Source: DATARH01 sp035935235 (GTDB taxonomy: Bacteria; Pseudomonadota; Alphaproteobacteria; ATCC43930; CGMCC-115725). Taken from it: 18,337 nucleotides of DNA. The stretch is taken from assembly GCA_035935235.1 (NCBI GenBank), contig DASYXG010000230.1, forward strand, positions 1-18,337, written 5' to 3'. The notes below the pieces were generated by a model, which was not told where the DNA came from, ran no database searches, and saw only the letters and a list, made by a program, of their open reading frames with translations. The translations under genes were made by a program, and so were the position numbers. Below are positions 7,427-14,488 of the stretch, piece after piece; position 1 is the stretch's first letter, and each line of letters starts with the position of its first letter.

Positions 7427-10168
7427 CTACCGTTCCTGCTTGCGGAGCAGAGCGAGGCTCAGCAGCGTCAACGCCGGAATAAAGATGGCGAGCGCGCCGA
7501 GTTGGGGGCCGAGATCGGCGATGCCGAGCCCCTTGATGAAGGTGCCGATGCTGATCGGCAGGAAATAGCTCATCGGGAAGAGCCGGCCCATGACGCGGCC
7601 CATTCCGGTCAGCGATGAGACCGGCACCATCATCCCGGCGAACATCGTCGCCGGCAAAACGGTGAGGATGGCGGTTCCGAACAGCGCCGCGATTTGAGTC
7701 CGGGCAAAGGCCGAGATCACCATGCCGTAGGCGGTGGTCGTCGTGACGTAGATCGCCGAGCCCAATACAAGCACGGGGAAGCTGCCCCTCAGCGGGACCT
7801 GGAACACGAACAGCGCCATCAGCAGCATCAGCGCGAAATTGACCATCGCCAGCGCGATGTACGGCACCTGCTTGCCGAGCAGAAACTCGAGGCGCGTCAC
7901 CGGCGTCACATAAAGATTGGTGATCGAGCCCAGCTCTTTTTCGCGGACGATCGCGAGGGCCATCAGGATCGCCGGAAACAGCGCTAGCTGCAGCGCGAAC
8001 TGCGCCGGCACCATGGCGTAGACGCTCTCGAAATTCTGGTTGTATTTGAGCCTGACGGCGATGTCGGCGGGGGACTGCGTGGCTTGCGTCGCGCTCACCG
8101 CGAGGTCGCTGAGATAGGATTGATGCAGCGCCAAGAGATAGCCGCGGATCGTCTGGGCGACGAATGGCCGTGCCCCATCGATCCACGCGCCTACCGAGGT
8201 CGGCCGCCCGCGCACGATGTCGCGCCCGAACCCGGGCGGGATTTCAATGGCGGCATCGATATCGCCGTCGGCGAGGCGGTCTTCGAGCGCAGCGTAATCG
8301 GTGAGCGGCGCCTTCTCGACGAAGTAGGTCGAGCCGCGCAGCTCGTCGAGATAGGCGCGGCTTTCGTGGGTCTGGTCATGGTCGAGAACGGCGAAGGTCA
8401 GCGAGTTGACATCGGTCGAGATCCCGAAACCGAGCATCAGCATCAGAAACGTCGTACCGAACACGGCGAAGCCAAGCCGGATCGGGTCGCGCAGCAATTC
8501 CAAGGTTTCCCTGATCGTGCAGGCGATCAGCCGCTGGGGGCTGAAGCCTCGGCTATTGCCGGTGCGGTCCCGCGGTCGCGCCGGTAGTTGCGGCTGGAAG
8601 GCGCCGTCCGCGCCGTTACCCGAGGCAGCCGCTCCGGCGGCCTCCTCGAGATAAAGGATAAAGGCTTCCTCGAGCGTCGTGGCGCCGCGCGCGGCAATGA
8701 GCCCCGCCGGGGTGTCGGTCGCCAGCACCCGGCCCGAATCCATCAGCGAGACCCGGTCGCAGCGCTCCGCCTCGTTCATGAAATGGGTCGAGACGAAGAT
8801 CGTCACCTCTTGGTTGCGCGACAGATCGATCAGCAATTCCCAGAAGCGGTCGCGCGCCAGCGGGTCCACCCCCGAGGTGGGCTCGTCGAGGATCAATATT
8901 TCCGGCGCGTGCACGATCGCCACGGCGAGTGACAGACGTTGGCGGATGCCGAGCGGCAGGGTCTCCGCGCGCTGGTCGATGTGGTCGGCGAGGCCGAAGC
9001 GGTCGATCAACTCCGCGATGCGCACTTTGGCGTGCCGCGCCGGGAGGTGAAACAGGCGGGCGTGCAGATCCAGGTTCTGCCGCACCGTCAGCTCGGTGTA
9101 GAGCGAGAACGATTGCGACATGTAGCCGACGCGGTTGCGCAGGTTCTGATCGCGCCCGTCGAGCGAACGCCCGAGCAGCAGCGCCACGCCCTCGGTTGCC
9201 GGAAGCAAGTTGGTGAGCATCTTCATCGTTGTCGTCTTGCCGCAGCCATTCGAGCCGACGAACCCGAAGATCTCACCCCGCTCGATGGTGAAACTGACAT
9301 GATCGACCGCGGTGAAATCGTCGAACCGGCGGGTGAGGTCGTGCGCCGCGATGACCGGTTCGCCATCGCGGCTGCGGCGCGGCGGGATTTGCAGCGCGTG
9401 ATACCCGACGCGCGCCGCCGCTGGCAGCAGGTTGATGAACGCAGCCTCGATCGTGCTCGCGCCGGCGGCTTGCTTGAGTTCCGCGGGGGTTCCGGCGGCA
9501 ATGATTTTTCCGGCGTTCATCGCGACGAGAAAATCGAAGCGCTCGGCCTCTTCCATGTAGGCGGTGGCGACGACGATGCTCATCCCCGACCGGCGCGCGC
9601 GGATGCGTTCGATCAGTTCCCAAAACTGGCGGCGCGACAGCGGGTCGACGCCGGTCGTGGGCTCGTCGAGGATCAGCAGGTCAGGATCGTGGATCAGCGA
9701 ACAGCACAGGCCGAGCTTCTGCCGCATCCCGCCCGACAGCTTCTTGGCCGGGCGATCGGCGAAGCGCGTGAGACCGGTGGCGTCAAGCAATTCGGCGATG
9801 CGTTGCCGGCGCTCATCCGCCGATTGCCCGAACAGCCGCGCGAAGAACTCGACGTTCTCGCCGATACTGAGGTCGGGGTAGAGGTTCTTGCCGAGGCCCT
9901 GCGGCATATAGGCGATGCGCGGGCAGACCGCCCCGCGGTGGGCGGCGTTTGCCATATCGCCGCCGAGCACGTTGACCGCGCCTGATTGTAGGCGTCGGGC
10001 GCCGGCGACAAGCGCCAGCAATGTCGATTTGCCGACCCCGTCGGGTCCGATCAGGCCGACGATTCGGCCGCCGGGAATGTCGAGCGAAACCCCGTCGAGC
10101 GCGGCGATTTTGCCGTAGCGCTGGGTAATGCCCTCCAGCCGCGCGACCCAGCCCTCCGTCCCGTTCAT
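7427..10168 (-). CDS. rbbA: RbbA-like fusion: two ABC ATPase domains plus ABC-2 permease
   Basis: 913 aa, nearly the length of E. coli RbbA. ATPase domain 1 (about 8-240): Walker A GPDGVGKS (41-48), signature LSGGMRQ (144-150), Walker B LLILDEP (164-170). ATPase domain 2 (about 272-505): Walker A GSNGCGKT (305-312), signature altered to LPLGIRQ (404-410), Walker B ILILDEP (424-430), switch His in STHFM (H462). In domain 1 the switch position reads ATAY, with Tyr204 in place of His. From about 547 an ABC-2 permease follows: one membrane segment (564-583), a large extracytoplasmic loop, then about five segments ending in LLSLALLRKQER. RbbA is reported as a ribosome-associated ATPase; the genetic setting points to an exporter. 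It starts in an ATGA overlap with the HlyD gene and so is translationally coupled. Confidence 0.92.
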   Translation of the reverse strand: MNGTEGWVARLEGITQRYGKIAALDGVSLDIPGGRIVGLIGPDGVGKSTLLALVAGARRLQSGAVNVLGGDMANAAHRGAVCPRIAYMPQGLGKNLYPDLSIGENVEFFARLFGQSADERRQRIAELLDATGLTRFADRPAKKLSGGMRQKLGLCCSLIHDPDLLILDEPTTGVDPLSRRQFWELIERIRARRSGMSIVVATAYMEEAERFDFLVAMNAGKIIAAGTPAELKQAAGASTIEAAFINLLPAAARVGYHALQIPPRRSRDGEPVIAAHDLTRRFDDFTAVDHVSFTIERGEIFGFVGSNGCGKTTTMKMLTNLLPATEGVALLLGRSLDGRDQNLRNRVGYMSQSFSLYTELTVRQNLDLHARLFHLPARHAKVRIAELIDRFGLADHIDQRAETLPLGIRQRLSLAVAIVHAPEILILDEPTSGVDPLARDRFWELLIDLSRNQEVTIFVSTHFMNEAERCDRVSLMDSGRVLATDTPAGLIAARGATTLEEAFILYLEEAAGAAASGNGADGAFQPQLPARPRDRTGNSRGFSPQRLIACTIRETLELLRDPIRLGFAVFGTTFLMLMLGFGISTDVNSLTFAVLDHDQTHESRAYLDELRGSTYFVEKAPLTDYAALEDRLADGDIDAAIEIPPGFGRDIVRGRPTSVGAWIDGARPFVAQTIRGYLLALHQSYLSDLAVSATQATQSPADIAVRLKYNQNFESVYAMVPAQFALQLALFPAILMALAIVREKELGSITNLYVTPVTRLEFLLGKQVPYIALAMVNFALMLLMALFVFQVPLRGSFPVLVLGSAIYVTTTTAYGMVISAFARTQIAALFGTAILTVLPATMFAGMMVPVSSLTGMGRVMGRLFPMSYFLPISIGTFIKGLGIADLGPQLGALAIFIPALTLLSLALLRKQER

Positions 10169-11298
10169 CGCGTCGCCGGCGGCGTCACGCTCGGCGGGGG
10201 ACCCGGCTGCAGATTGGCCGGCCAGACCACCGCCGGATCGGTGCGGACATAGGCGACGCCGGGCAGCCCGCTGCGCACCATCGCCGCGCGTCCCACGAGC
10301 CGGTCGGGATCGATCCGCACCCGAATGCGAAACATCAGCTTGTCGCGCTCGTCGCTGGTCTCGACCGTCTTCGGGGTGAACTGCGCCTGGCTGGCGATGA
10401 ACACGACCTTTGCCGGGATCGGGTGACCCGGGTAGGCGTCGGCCACGATGCGCGCCTCGGACCCGATCCGCACCCGCCCGGCCTGATCGGTCGGCAGATA
10501 GATGTCCATGTAGACATAGGAGGCGTCGAGCATGGTGAACACCTTGCCGCCAGCCGGCAAAACCTCGCCGACATTGGCGACGCGGTATTCGATCGGGCCC
10601 TCCTTGGGCGAGAGAAGTGAGTTGTCGGCGATATTGACCTGATAGAGCTCGACATCGTGTGTCGCCGCGTCGAGCGCGTGCTGCGCCTGCGCGACGCGTT
10701 GCGCGGCGGCGTTCTCCAGCGCCACGGCGGCGTTGCGCTGCTGGGTGCGCTGGTCGAGCTGCTCGACGGTCGCGTAACCCTTTGGCACCAGCGCCGCGGT
10801 GCGGTCGAGCTCCTGCTGCGCGAACGTCACCTGCGTTTGCGCTTGCACGAGGTTGGCCTTTGCCTCGTCCAGCACCTTTTGCGCCTGTTCGACCAGTGAC
10901 TGCGACTTCTTGAGCGACGCTTCGAGATCGCGCGTATCCATCACCGCGACGACCTGGCCCGGTTTGACCAGGTCACCCTCGTCGACCAGCAACTGGGAGA
11001 TGCGGCCGGCGAATTTAGTGTCGATGTCGACCTCGTCGGCCTCGAGCCTGCCATTGCCCATGGCAAATCCTGCCGGCAGCCCGTTACCCGTGTGGGACCA
11101 CCAGTAACCGGCGCCGGCCGCCGCGAGAAGCAGCAACAACAGGGCGCCACGCAACCAGCGGCGCGGCGTCTTCCGCGGCGGCAGCACGGTCGGCAGCTGC
11201 GCCGGCGACGGCACGGGCAGCGAAACATGCGATGGGGCGCGTTCGGCCTCGGCTTCGCTCGGTTGGCGTTCCATACCGGTAATATGGTCGTCTGACAT
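10165..11298 (-). CDS. HlyD-family membrane-fusion (adaptor) protein, YhiI-like
   Basis: 377 aa from ATG 11298, preceded by AAGGGA at about 8 nt; the frame is open to 11439 but the extra 47 residues have no support. Order: a Pro-rich cytoplasmic tail, one membrane anchor (about 49-67, WLRGALLLLLLAAAGAGYWW), a lipoyl-like half motif (about 91-121, EVDIDTKFAGRISQLLVDEG), a long alpha-helical hairpin (about 124-225, rich in Ala, Gln and Glu), then the second lipoyl half and beta-barrel domain (VGEVLPAGGKVFTMLD and onward). Such adaptors link an inner-membrane ABC transporter to an outer-membrane channel. No TolC-like gene is in the window, so a channel encoded elsewhere would be used. It is the first gene of the three-gene exporter operon. 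Confidence 0.92.
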   Translation of the reverse strand: MSDDHITGMERQPSEAEAERAPSHVSLPVPSPAQLPTVLPPRKTPRRWLRGALLLLLLAAAGAGYWWSHTGNGLPAGFAMGNGRLEADEVDIDTKFAGRISQLLVDEGDLVKPGQVVAVMDTRDLEASLKKSQSLVEQAQKVLDEAKANLVQAQTQVTFAQQELDRTAALVPKGYATVEQLDQRTQQRNAAVALENAAAQRVAQAQHALDAATHDVELYQVNIADNSLLSPKEGPIEYRVANVGEVLPAGGKVFTMLDASYVYMDIYLPTDQAGRVRIGSEARIVADAYPGHPIPAKVVFIASQAQFTPKTVETSDERDKLMFRIRVRIDPDRLVGRAAMVRSGLPGVAYVRTDPAVVWPANLQPGPPPSVTPPATR

Positions 11299-11387
11299 GA
11301 CTTCGATCCCTTCGGCGGCAGGATAATGAAGCCGCTCCCTCCCGCCGAAATATGAATTGCCCCTTACGAATGACCCCGTAAAGGAAG

Positions 11388-12317
11388 CTACGTCGCCGCC
11401 ATGCCCCCGTAGAGGCGCTCGGTATCCTCGCGTCGGCACAGCTCGGTCCCCGGCCGCAACAGAGCCGCTGCGCCCGCGGCCATCCCGAACTTCACCGCGT
11501 CGTCCAGCGTCCAGCCGCGGGAAAGGCTCAGGACCATGCCGGCCACCATACTGTCGCCGGCGCCAACGCTGCCGATGGCCTCGACCTTGACGGCCGCGAA
11601 GCGGCGGATGTCCGTTCCCGTCGCCAGCAGCGCGCCACGCTCACCAAGCGAGACCACGAGGATTTCCGTCCGCCCGCTGGCGATCACCTCGCGCGCGGCC
11701 CGCTCCTCATCCGCCGGCGTCGACAGACACTGGCCGCTCAGCTCTTCGAGCTCGCGGCGGCTGGCCTTGAGCAGATAGGTGCCGGCTCTGGCCCCGGCGA
11801 GCGCCGGGCCGGAGGTGTCGAGCACAAAGCGCACCCCATGTCTCTGCGCGAGCGCTCCGACCTCGGCATAGAAATCCGCCGGTGCGCCCGGCGGCAGGCT
11901 GCCGCTGGCGACCAGAAACTGCGCCCCGGCGAGGCGCGAAGCGAGCGCATCGAGACAACGCCGCCGTTCGCTGTCGCCGAGCGTCGGCCCGGGCAGCAGA
12001 AAGCGGTACTGCTTGCCGCTTTGCCGCTCGACCACCGCGAGGCTTTCTCGGGTGAGGCCGCCGATGGTCACGGCGTCATGCGGGACGCCCTCGTCGCCGA
12101 GCAGCCGGCACAGCGTTTCTCCCGAGGGCCCGCCGACTGGAAACACCGCGACCGCCTCGCCACCAAGTAGCCTCACCGCGCGGGCGACGTTGATCCCGCC
12201 GCCGCCTGGGTCGTAACGCGGCTCGGCGCAGCGCAATTTGTGTTCCGGCATGACCACATCCGTCGCGGTCGAGATATCGAGCGCCGGGTTTACCGTCAGG
12301 GTGATGATTGCGACCAT
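11388..12317 (-). CDS. pfkB: 6-phosphofructokinase II / PfkB-family sugar kinase
   Basis: 309 aa, the same length as E. coli PfkB and alike throughout (MVAIITLTVNPALDIST; PGGGGINVARA; QYRFLLPG; SGSLPPG; TELCRREDT). PfkB signature 1 is GGGGINVARA (38-47); signature 2 is VGAGDSMVAG (251-260), with catalytic Asp255. It phosphorylates fructose-6-phosphate with ATP in the cytoplasm; 1-phosphofructokinase is the main alternative. The usual KPNxxE stretch that binds Mg/ATP reads KASRRE (184-189), with Ser in place of Asn. The start ATG 12317 lies 4 nt after the stop of the upstream 108-aa gene; the longer open frame up to 12653 is out of frame with that gene and not real. It is the third gene of an operon behind an FNR-type promoter, fitting fermentative use of glycogen made available by GlgP. 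Confidence 0.92.
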   Translation of the reverse strand: MVAIITLTVNPALDISTATDVVMPEHKLRCAEPRYDPGGGGINVARAVRLLGGEAVAVFPVGGPSGETLCRLLGDEGVPHDAVTIGGLTRESLAVVERQSGKQYRFLLPGPTLGDSERRRCLDALASRLAGAQFLVASGSLPPGAPADFYAEVGALAQRHGVRFVLDTSGPALAGARAGTYLLKASRRELEELSGQCLSTPADEERAAREVIASGRTEILVVSLGERGALLATGTDIRRFAAVKVEAIGSVGAGDSMVAGMVLSLSRGWTLDDAVKFGMAAGAAALLRPGTELCRREDTERLYGGMAAT

Positions 12318-12321
12318 GCGC

Positions 12322-12648
12322 TCAACCAGGTGGGCGCTGCGCCGATCGTTCCAGCGCCGCCGCCAAACCGCGTGCGGCCTCCAGCAACGGCTCTCGATGC
12401 GTGACATCGATCGGCTCCCGCTCGCCGAGCGAGCGGGCCAGCTCCTCGAGGATGCCGGCGAACAGGAAATGATGCAGGTGGATCGCCACCGTCCGCTTAT
12501 CGCTGCCGCCGCGCACGAGCCGGACCAGCACGCCGTCGTCTTCGGCACGGGCTTCGAAGCTGCAATCGCGGCCGAAACCGCCGCTGTAATACTTGTCCGG
12601 AAAGTCGATGGCGACTTCGCCCTTGTCGACGATCGGATGCATTGACAT
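12322..12648 (-). CDS. conserved-looking protein of unknown function in the pfkB operon
   Basis: 108 aa, start ATG 12648 after GGAG at 7 nt. I do not recognise the family. The first 60 residues look like beta strands (GEVAIDFPDKYYSGGFGRD, FEARAEDDGVLVRLV, KRTVAIHLHHFLFAGILEEL). The second half is helical and acidic (ELARSLGERE, LLEAARGLAAALE). The two histidines in HLHHF could bind a metal, but that is only a guess. No signal peptide or membrane segment, so it is cytoplasmic. It lies 21 nt after the DUF3775 gene and 4 nt before pfkB, so it is almost certainly co-transcribed and perhaps translationally coupled to pfkB. A role near carbon metabolism is inferred only from that position. Confidence 0.75.
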   Translation of the reverse strand: MSMHPIVDKGEVAIDFPDKYYSGGFGRDCSFEARAEDDGVLVRLVRGGSDKRTVAIHLHHFLFAGILEELARSLGEREPIDVTHREPLLEAARGLAAALERSAQRPPG

Positions 12649-12669
12649 GCCAAACTCCGTCGGCCGCGA

Positions 12670-13074
12670 TTACAGACGATCTTTCCGGTACTCTTCGAGC
12701 GAGTAGCCGAGGGCGTCGAGCGCTTCTTCGAGATAGTCGGCGAGAAGCGGCGTGCCGATCAGATAGTCGGTCTCCGCCTCGTTATGAATTTCGCGCGCCC
12801 GCACCAGCGCGTCGCGCCATTCGCTGCGCGCGAAATCGCCACGCCCGAGCCAGGTCAGCGCAAGGAGTTCGACCCGCTGATCGTCATCGAGCGCGTCGAG
12901 CGCGGCCGTCAACTCCTGCTCGGTCGGGTTGTCGCTTGTGCCTTCGAGGATCGCGACATCCTTGTCATCGCTCGGGTTCGATCCCGAGTCGCTGTCCACG
13001 GGCGCGGTCTCGGCGTCGAATTCACGCGCTTTCTCGATGATGTAGGCGAGTTGTTCCAACGGTGTCTTGAGCAT
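12670..13074 (-). CDS. DUF3775-family protein
   Basis: 134 aa from ATG 13074, with GAGG about 7 nt upstream; the frame stays open to 13134 but lacks a better start. It is strongly acidic. A helical N-terminus (LEQLAYIIEKAREFDAE) leads into a disordered Asp/Ser stretch (about 26-50), then a helical domain with the family core ELLALTWLGRGDF (70-81), where Trp and Gly are typical, and a C-terminal YLEEALDALGYSLEEY. I recognise this as DUF3775, a family seen in alpha- and betaproteobacteria with no known function. It heads the DUF3775-unknown-pfkB operon. A clear FNR-type promoter precedes it: box 13146-13159, -10 TATCCT at 13124-13119, predicted leader of about 37 nt. Confidence 0.85.
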   Translation of the reverse strand: MLKTPLEQLAYIIEKAREFDAETAPVDSDSGSNPSDDKDVAILEGTSDNPTEQELTAALDALDDDQRVELLALTWLGRGDFARSEWRDALVRAREIHNEAETDYLIGTPLLADYLEEALDALGYSLEEYRKDRL

Positions 13075-13118
13075 GAAGCGCCTCGTTGTCCTGCTGCCCG
13101 GCGGGCAAGCTCGCCGCG

Positions 13119-13124
13119 AGGATA
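13119..13124 (-). promoter_or_regulatory. -10 element of the DUF3775-pfkB operon (TATCCT)
   Basis: TATCCT on the minus strand matches TATAAT at four of six positions. With a start near 13112 the box at 13146-13159 is centred about 41 nt upstream, the class II FNR position. Confidence 0.55.
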
Positions 13125-13145
13125 GAGACGCCAAACGGAAGCGCC

Positions 13146-13159
13146 TTGATCTGCCTCAA
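13146..13159. promoter_or_regulatory. FNR/FixK-type binding site (TTGAT-CTGC-CTCAA)
   Basis: Nine of ten positions match TTGAT-N4-ATCAA. It lies 72 nt upstream of the DUF3775 start and is correctly spaced from a -10 candidate, so it probably controls the DUF3775-unknown-pfkB operon on the minus strand. Confidence 0.7.
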
Positions 13160-13297
13160 TGGCAATTTGCGCTCGGAAGGTCTCGCGTCAAGCAACGGAA
13201 TGTTATCGAGCTCGCGGCAGCCCGGAACGTGATGAATTTCCCAGCGTTTAGCACGAGCGCAAACATCTGCGGTGCGGTCCAGGAAGTGATGGGATGT

Positions 13298-13515
13298 AAT
13301 GATGGGAGCACCTGCGGCCTTTCGGCGGCGATGCTCGACGACCTCGGGCATAGAGTTTTTGAGGCCAGCTCCGGCCGTCAAGCGCTCAAGGCACCGATCC
13401 TCGGCAAATCACCCTTGCCAAACCGTTTTTTCAAAAGGATCTGATGAATGTCGTGGACATTGCGATGACGGCCCGCGACACCCGCCGCGTGCTGAGGTTT
13501 CGCGCTCTCCACTAA
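13298..13515 (+). pseudogene. decayed response-regulator receiver domain (probably the end of a hybrid histidine kinase)
   Basis: Two pieces of a CheY-like receiver lie in order on the plus strand but in different frames. Piece 1 (about 13298-13390) reads CGLSAAMLDDLGHRVFEASSGRQAL, the typical helix 1-strand 2-helix 2 of alphaproteobacterial receivers. Piece 2 (about 13391-13515) reads ITLAKPFFQKDLMNVV and runs to TAA 13513; its KPF is the conserved Lys-Pro near the receiver end. The roughly 55-60 residues that should lie between, including the phospho-acceptor Asp and the Thr/Ser switch, are missing, and the frame shifts at the junction near 13382-13392. No kinase domain or start is visible upstream. 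A nonfunctional relic fits best; the receiver piece cannot accept phosphate. Confidence 0.7.
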
Positions 13516-13569
13516 TTGCGGTCGCCGTCACAGTTGCCGGCGCGTGTCACTCGTTCCCCCACGCAATCT

Positions 13570-13920
13570 TCACCGATCCGCCAGAGCACGGACGAGCTGG
13601 CTGAACGCCTCCCGGTGTTTCTCGTTCGGAATCTCGACGAAGTGACGCGCGATCTCCAACACCGTCGGCTCAGGCGCGGCGACGACAGTCGCAACCTCGT
13701 CAAGTCCTTCGTAAAAGTAGGCGAGAGGCGTGTGCAGCGCCTCGGCGATCTCAAACAGACGCCCCGCCGAAATGCGATTAGTGCCACGCTCGTACTTGTG
13801 GGCTTGCTGATAGCTGACACCGATCAATTCGGCGAGCTGAGGCCCCGTCAGGCCGAGCGCGACACGGCGCTCGCGAAGGCGTATGCCGATCGAGACATCG
13901 GCCGTTGTCGCCTTGCTCAC
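13570..13920 (-). CDS. XRE-family helix-turn-helix transcriptional regulator
   Basis: 116 aa from GTG 13920. This start makes a GTGA overlap with the stop of the upstream 111-aa gene and gives the usual family head (VSKATTADVSIGIRLRERR); a GTG at 13947 is the longer alternative. The HTH fills about residues 12-67: RLRERRVALGLTGPQLAELIGVSYQQAHKYERGTNRISAGRLFEIAEAL, followed by the LAYFYEG motif typical of alphaproteobacterial XRE proteins. The C-terminal part (about 78-116) is helical and may serve dimer formation. It probably binds its own promoter region as a repressor, but no clear palindrome was found near 14260. The protein resembles both chromosomal regulators and prophage or island regulators, and it lies 484 nt from an attachment-site scar. 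Confidence 0.88.
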   Translation of the reverse strand: MSKATTADVSIGIRLRERRVALGLTGPQLAELIGVSYQQAHKYERGTNRISAGRLFEIAEALHTPLAYFYEGLDEVATVVAAPEPTVLEIARHFVEIPNEKHREAFSQLVRALADR

Positions 13921-14252
13921 TTGGAGGGCGTCTCGGCAGCCGCCCACACGCCGACCGGATGCGCTCCCTTTCGGGCGGGTGATTTGCGCCAGCGCGAAGG
14001 TTTTGGGACGGTGCGCCGTCGTGCAAGCGGCGTCGGCCGATCTGCGAACCGGCGCCCGAAAAGGCGGGCATCCCGAGGATTGTCGAATTCGGCGTCAAAC
14101 GCGCCATCGCGACCGATGACGCGCTTTAGATCGTCCACCAGCACAATGCAGTGGTGATCCAGCCATGTCCGCATGGTCGCGAGAAACTCGGCGAGCGAAA
14201 CCACGGGTGGACACTCCACGCGCACCACGGTTGTCTTCCATGTGCTTGCCAT
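13917..14252 (-). CDS. protein of unknown function, coupled to the XRE regulator
   Basis: 111 aa, start ATG 14252 with a strong GGGGGAG site 8 nt upstream; the frame continues to 14438 across the tRNA scar and is not used. The N-terminal 70 residues look like a small alpha/beta fold: TTVVRVECPPVV, AEFLATMRTWLDHHCIVLVDD, FDAEFDNPRDARLFGRRF. The last 40 are basic and probably disordered (LARRRTVPKPSRWRKSPARKG), a pattern that can follow a lost stop codon or serve nucleic-acid contact. I do not know the family, though heads of the form MRTWLDHHxIxLV are, as far as I recall, found in short alphaproteobacterial proteins. It is translationally coupled to the XRE gene through GTGA. Confidence 0.65.
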   Translation of the reverse strand: MASTWKTTVVRVECPPVVSLAEFLATMRTWLDHHCIVLVDDLKRVIGRDGAFDAEFDNPRDARLFGRRFADRPTPLARRRTVPKPSRWRKSPARKGAHPVGVWAAAETPSK

Positions 14253-14403
14253 GATGCCGCTCCCCCGTCGGACCAACCCGCGGCATTCGCGGCCGACGTC
14301 TTGGCAGTAGGCAAACGCTCCGATAGCGGCATCGTTCCAACATCGGATCGGGGGGGCGCGCGAGACGGCTGCGTCGCAGTCTCGAAAGCTTCTTGAAAAG
14401 AAA

Positions 14404-14451
14404 TGGTGCCCAGGGGCGGAGTTGAACCACCGACACACGGATTTTCAGTCC
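14404..14451 (-). repeat. attachment-site scar: 3' part of a tRNA-Phe(GAA) gene
   Basis: On the minus strand the sequence reads as the 3' half of tRNA-Phe: anticodon loop CTGAAAA (anticodon GAA), 3' anticodon stem TCCGT, variable loop GTGTC, a fully paired T arm (GGTGG, TTCAACT, CCGCC), acceptor strand CCTGGGC, discriminator A and CCA. The 5' anticodon stem pairs only from position 29 and no D arm or 5' acceptor strand follows, so homology ends in the anticodon stem. This is the usual shape of the distal attachment site left when an element integrates into a tRNA gene. The orientation puts the element on the higher-coordinate side, where an integrase gene lies 189 nt away. Confidence 0.85.
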
Positions 14452-14488
14452 TTGGAGATTTACGTATTTTCAAGAATATAGGTGGCTT

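Noticed and set aside
6291..8186. A 631-aa reading of the ABC-2 permease
   Set aside because: The part above 7418 lies out of frame inside the RbbA-like gene and has an Arg/Ala-rich shadow composition; the protein starts at ATG 7418.
8939..9985. Long plus-strand frame (348 codons) opposite the RbbA-like gene
   Set aside because: It runs antisense to the two ATPase domains with intact Walker motifs. Its composition is that of a GC-rich shadow.
11362..11384. Hairpin CCTTACG/CGTAAaGG just after pfkB as a terminator
   Set aside because: The stem has a bulge and no U run follows on the minus strand, so read-through into the exporter operon cannot be excluded.
11388..12653. A 421-aa PfkB fusion with an N-terminal extension
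   Set aside because: The extension overlaps the well-supported 108-aa gene in another frame. PfkB homology begins exactly at ATG 12317.
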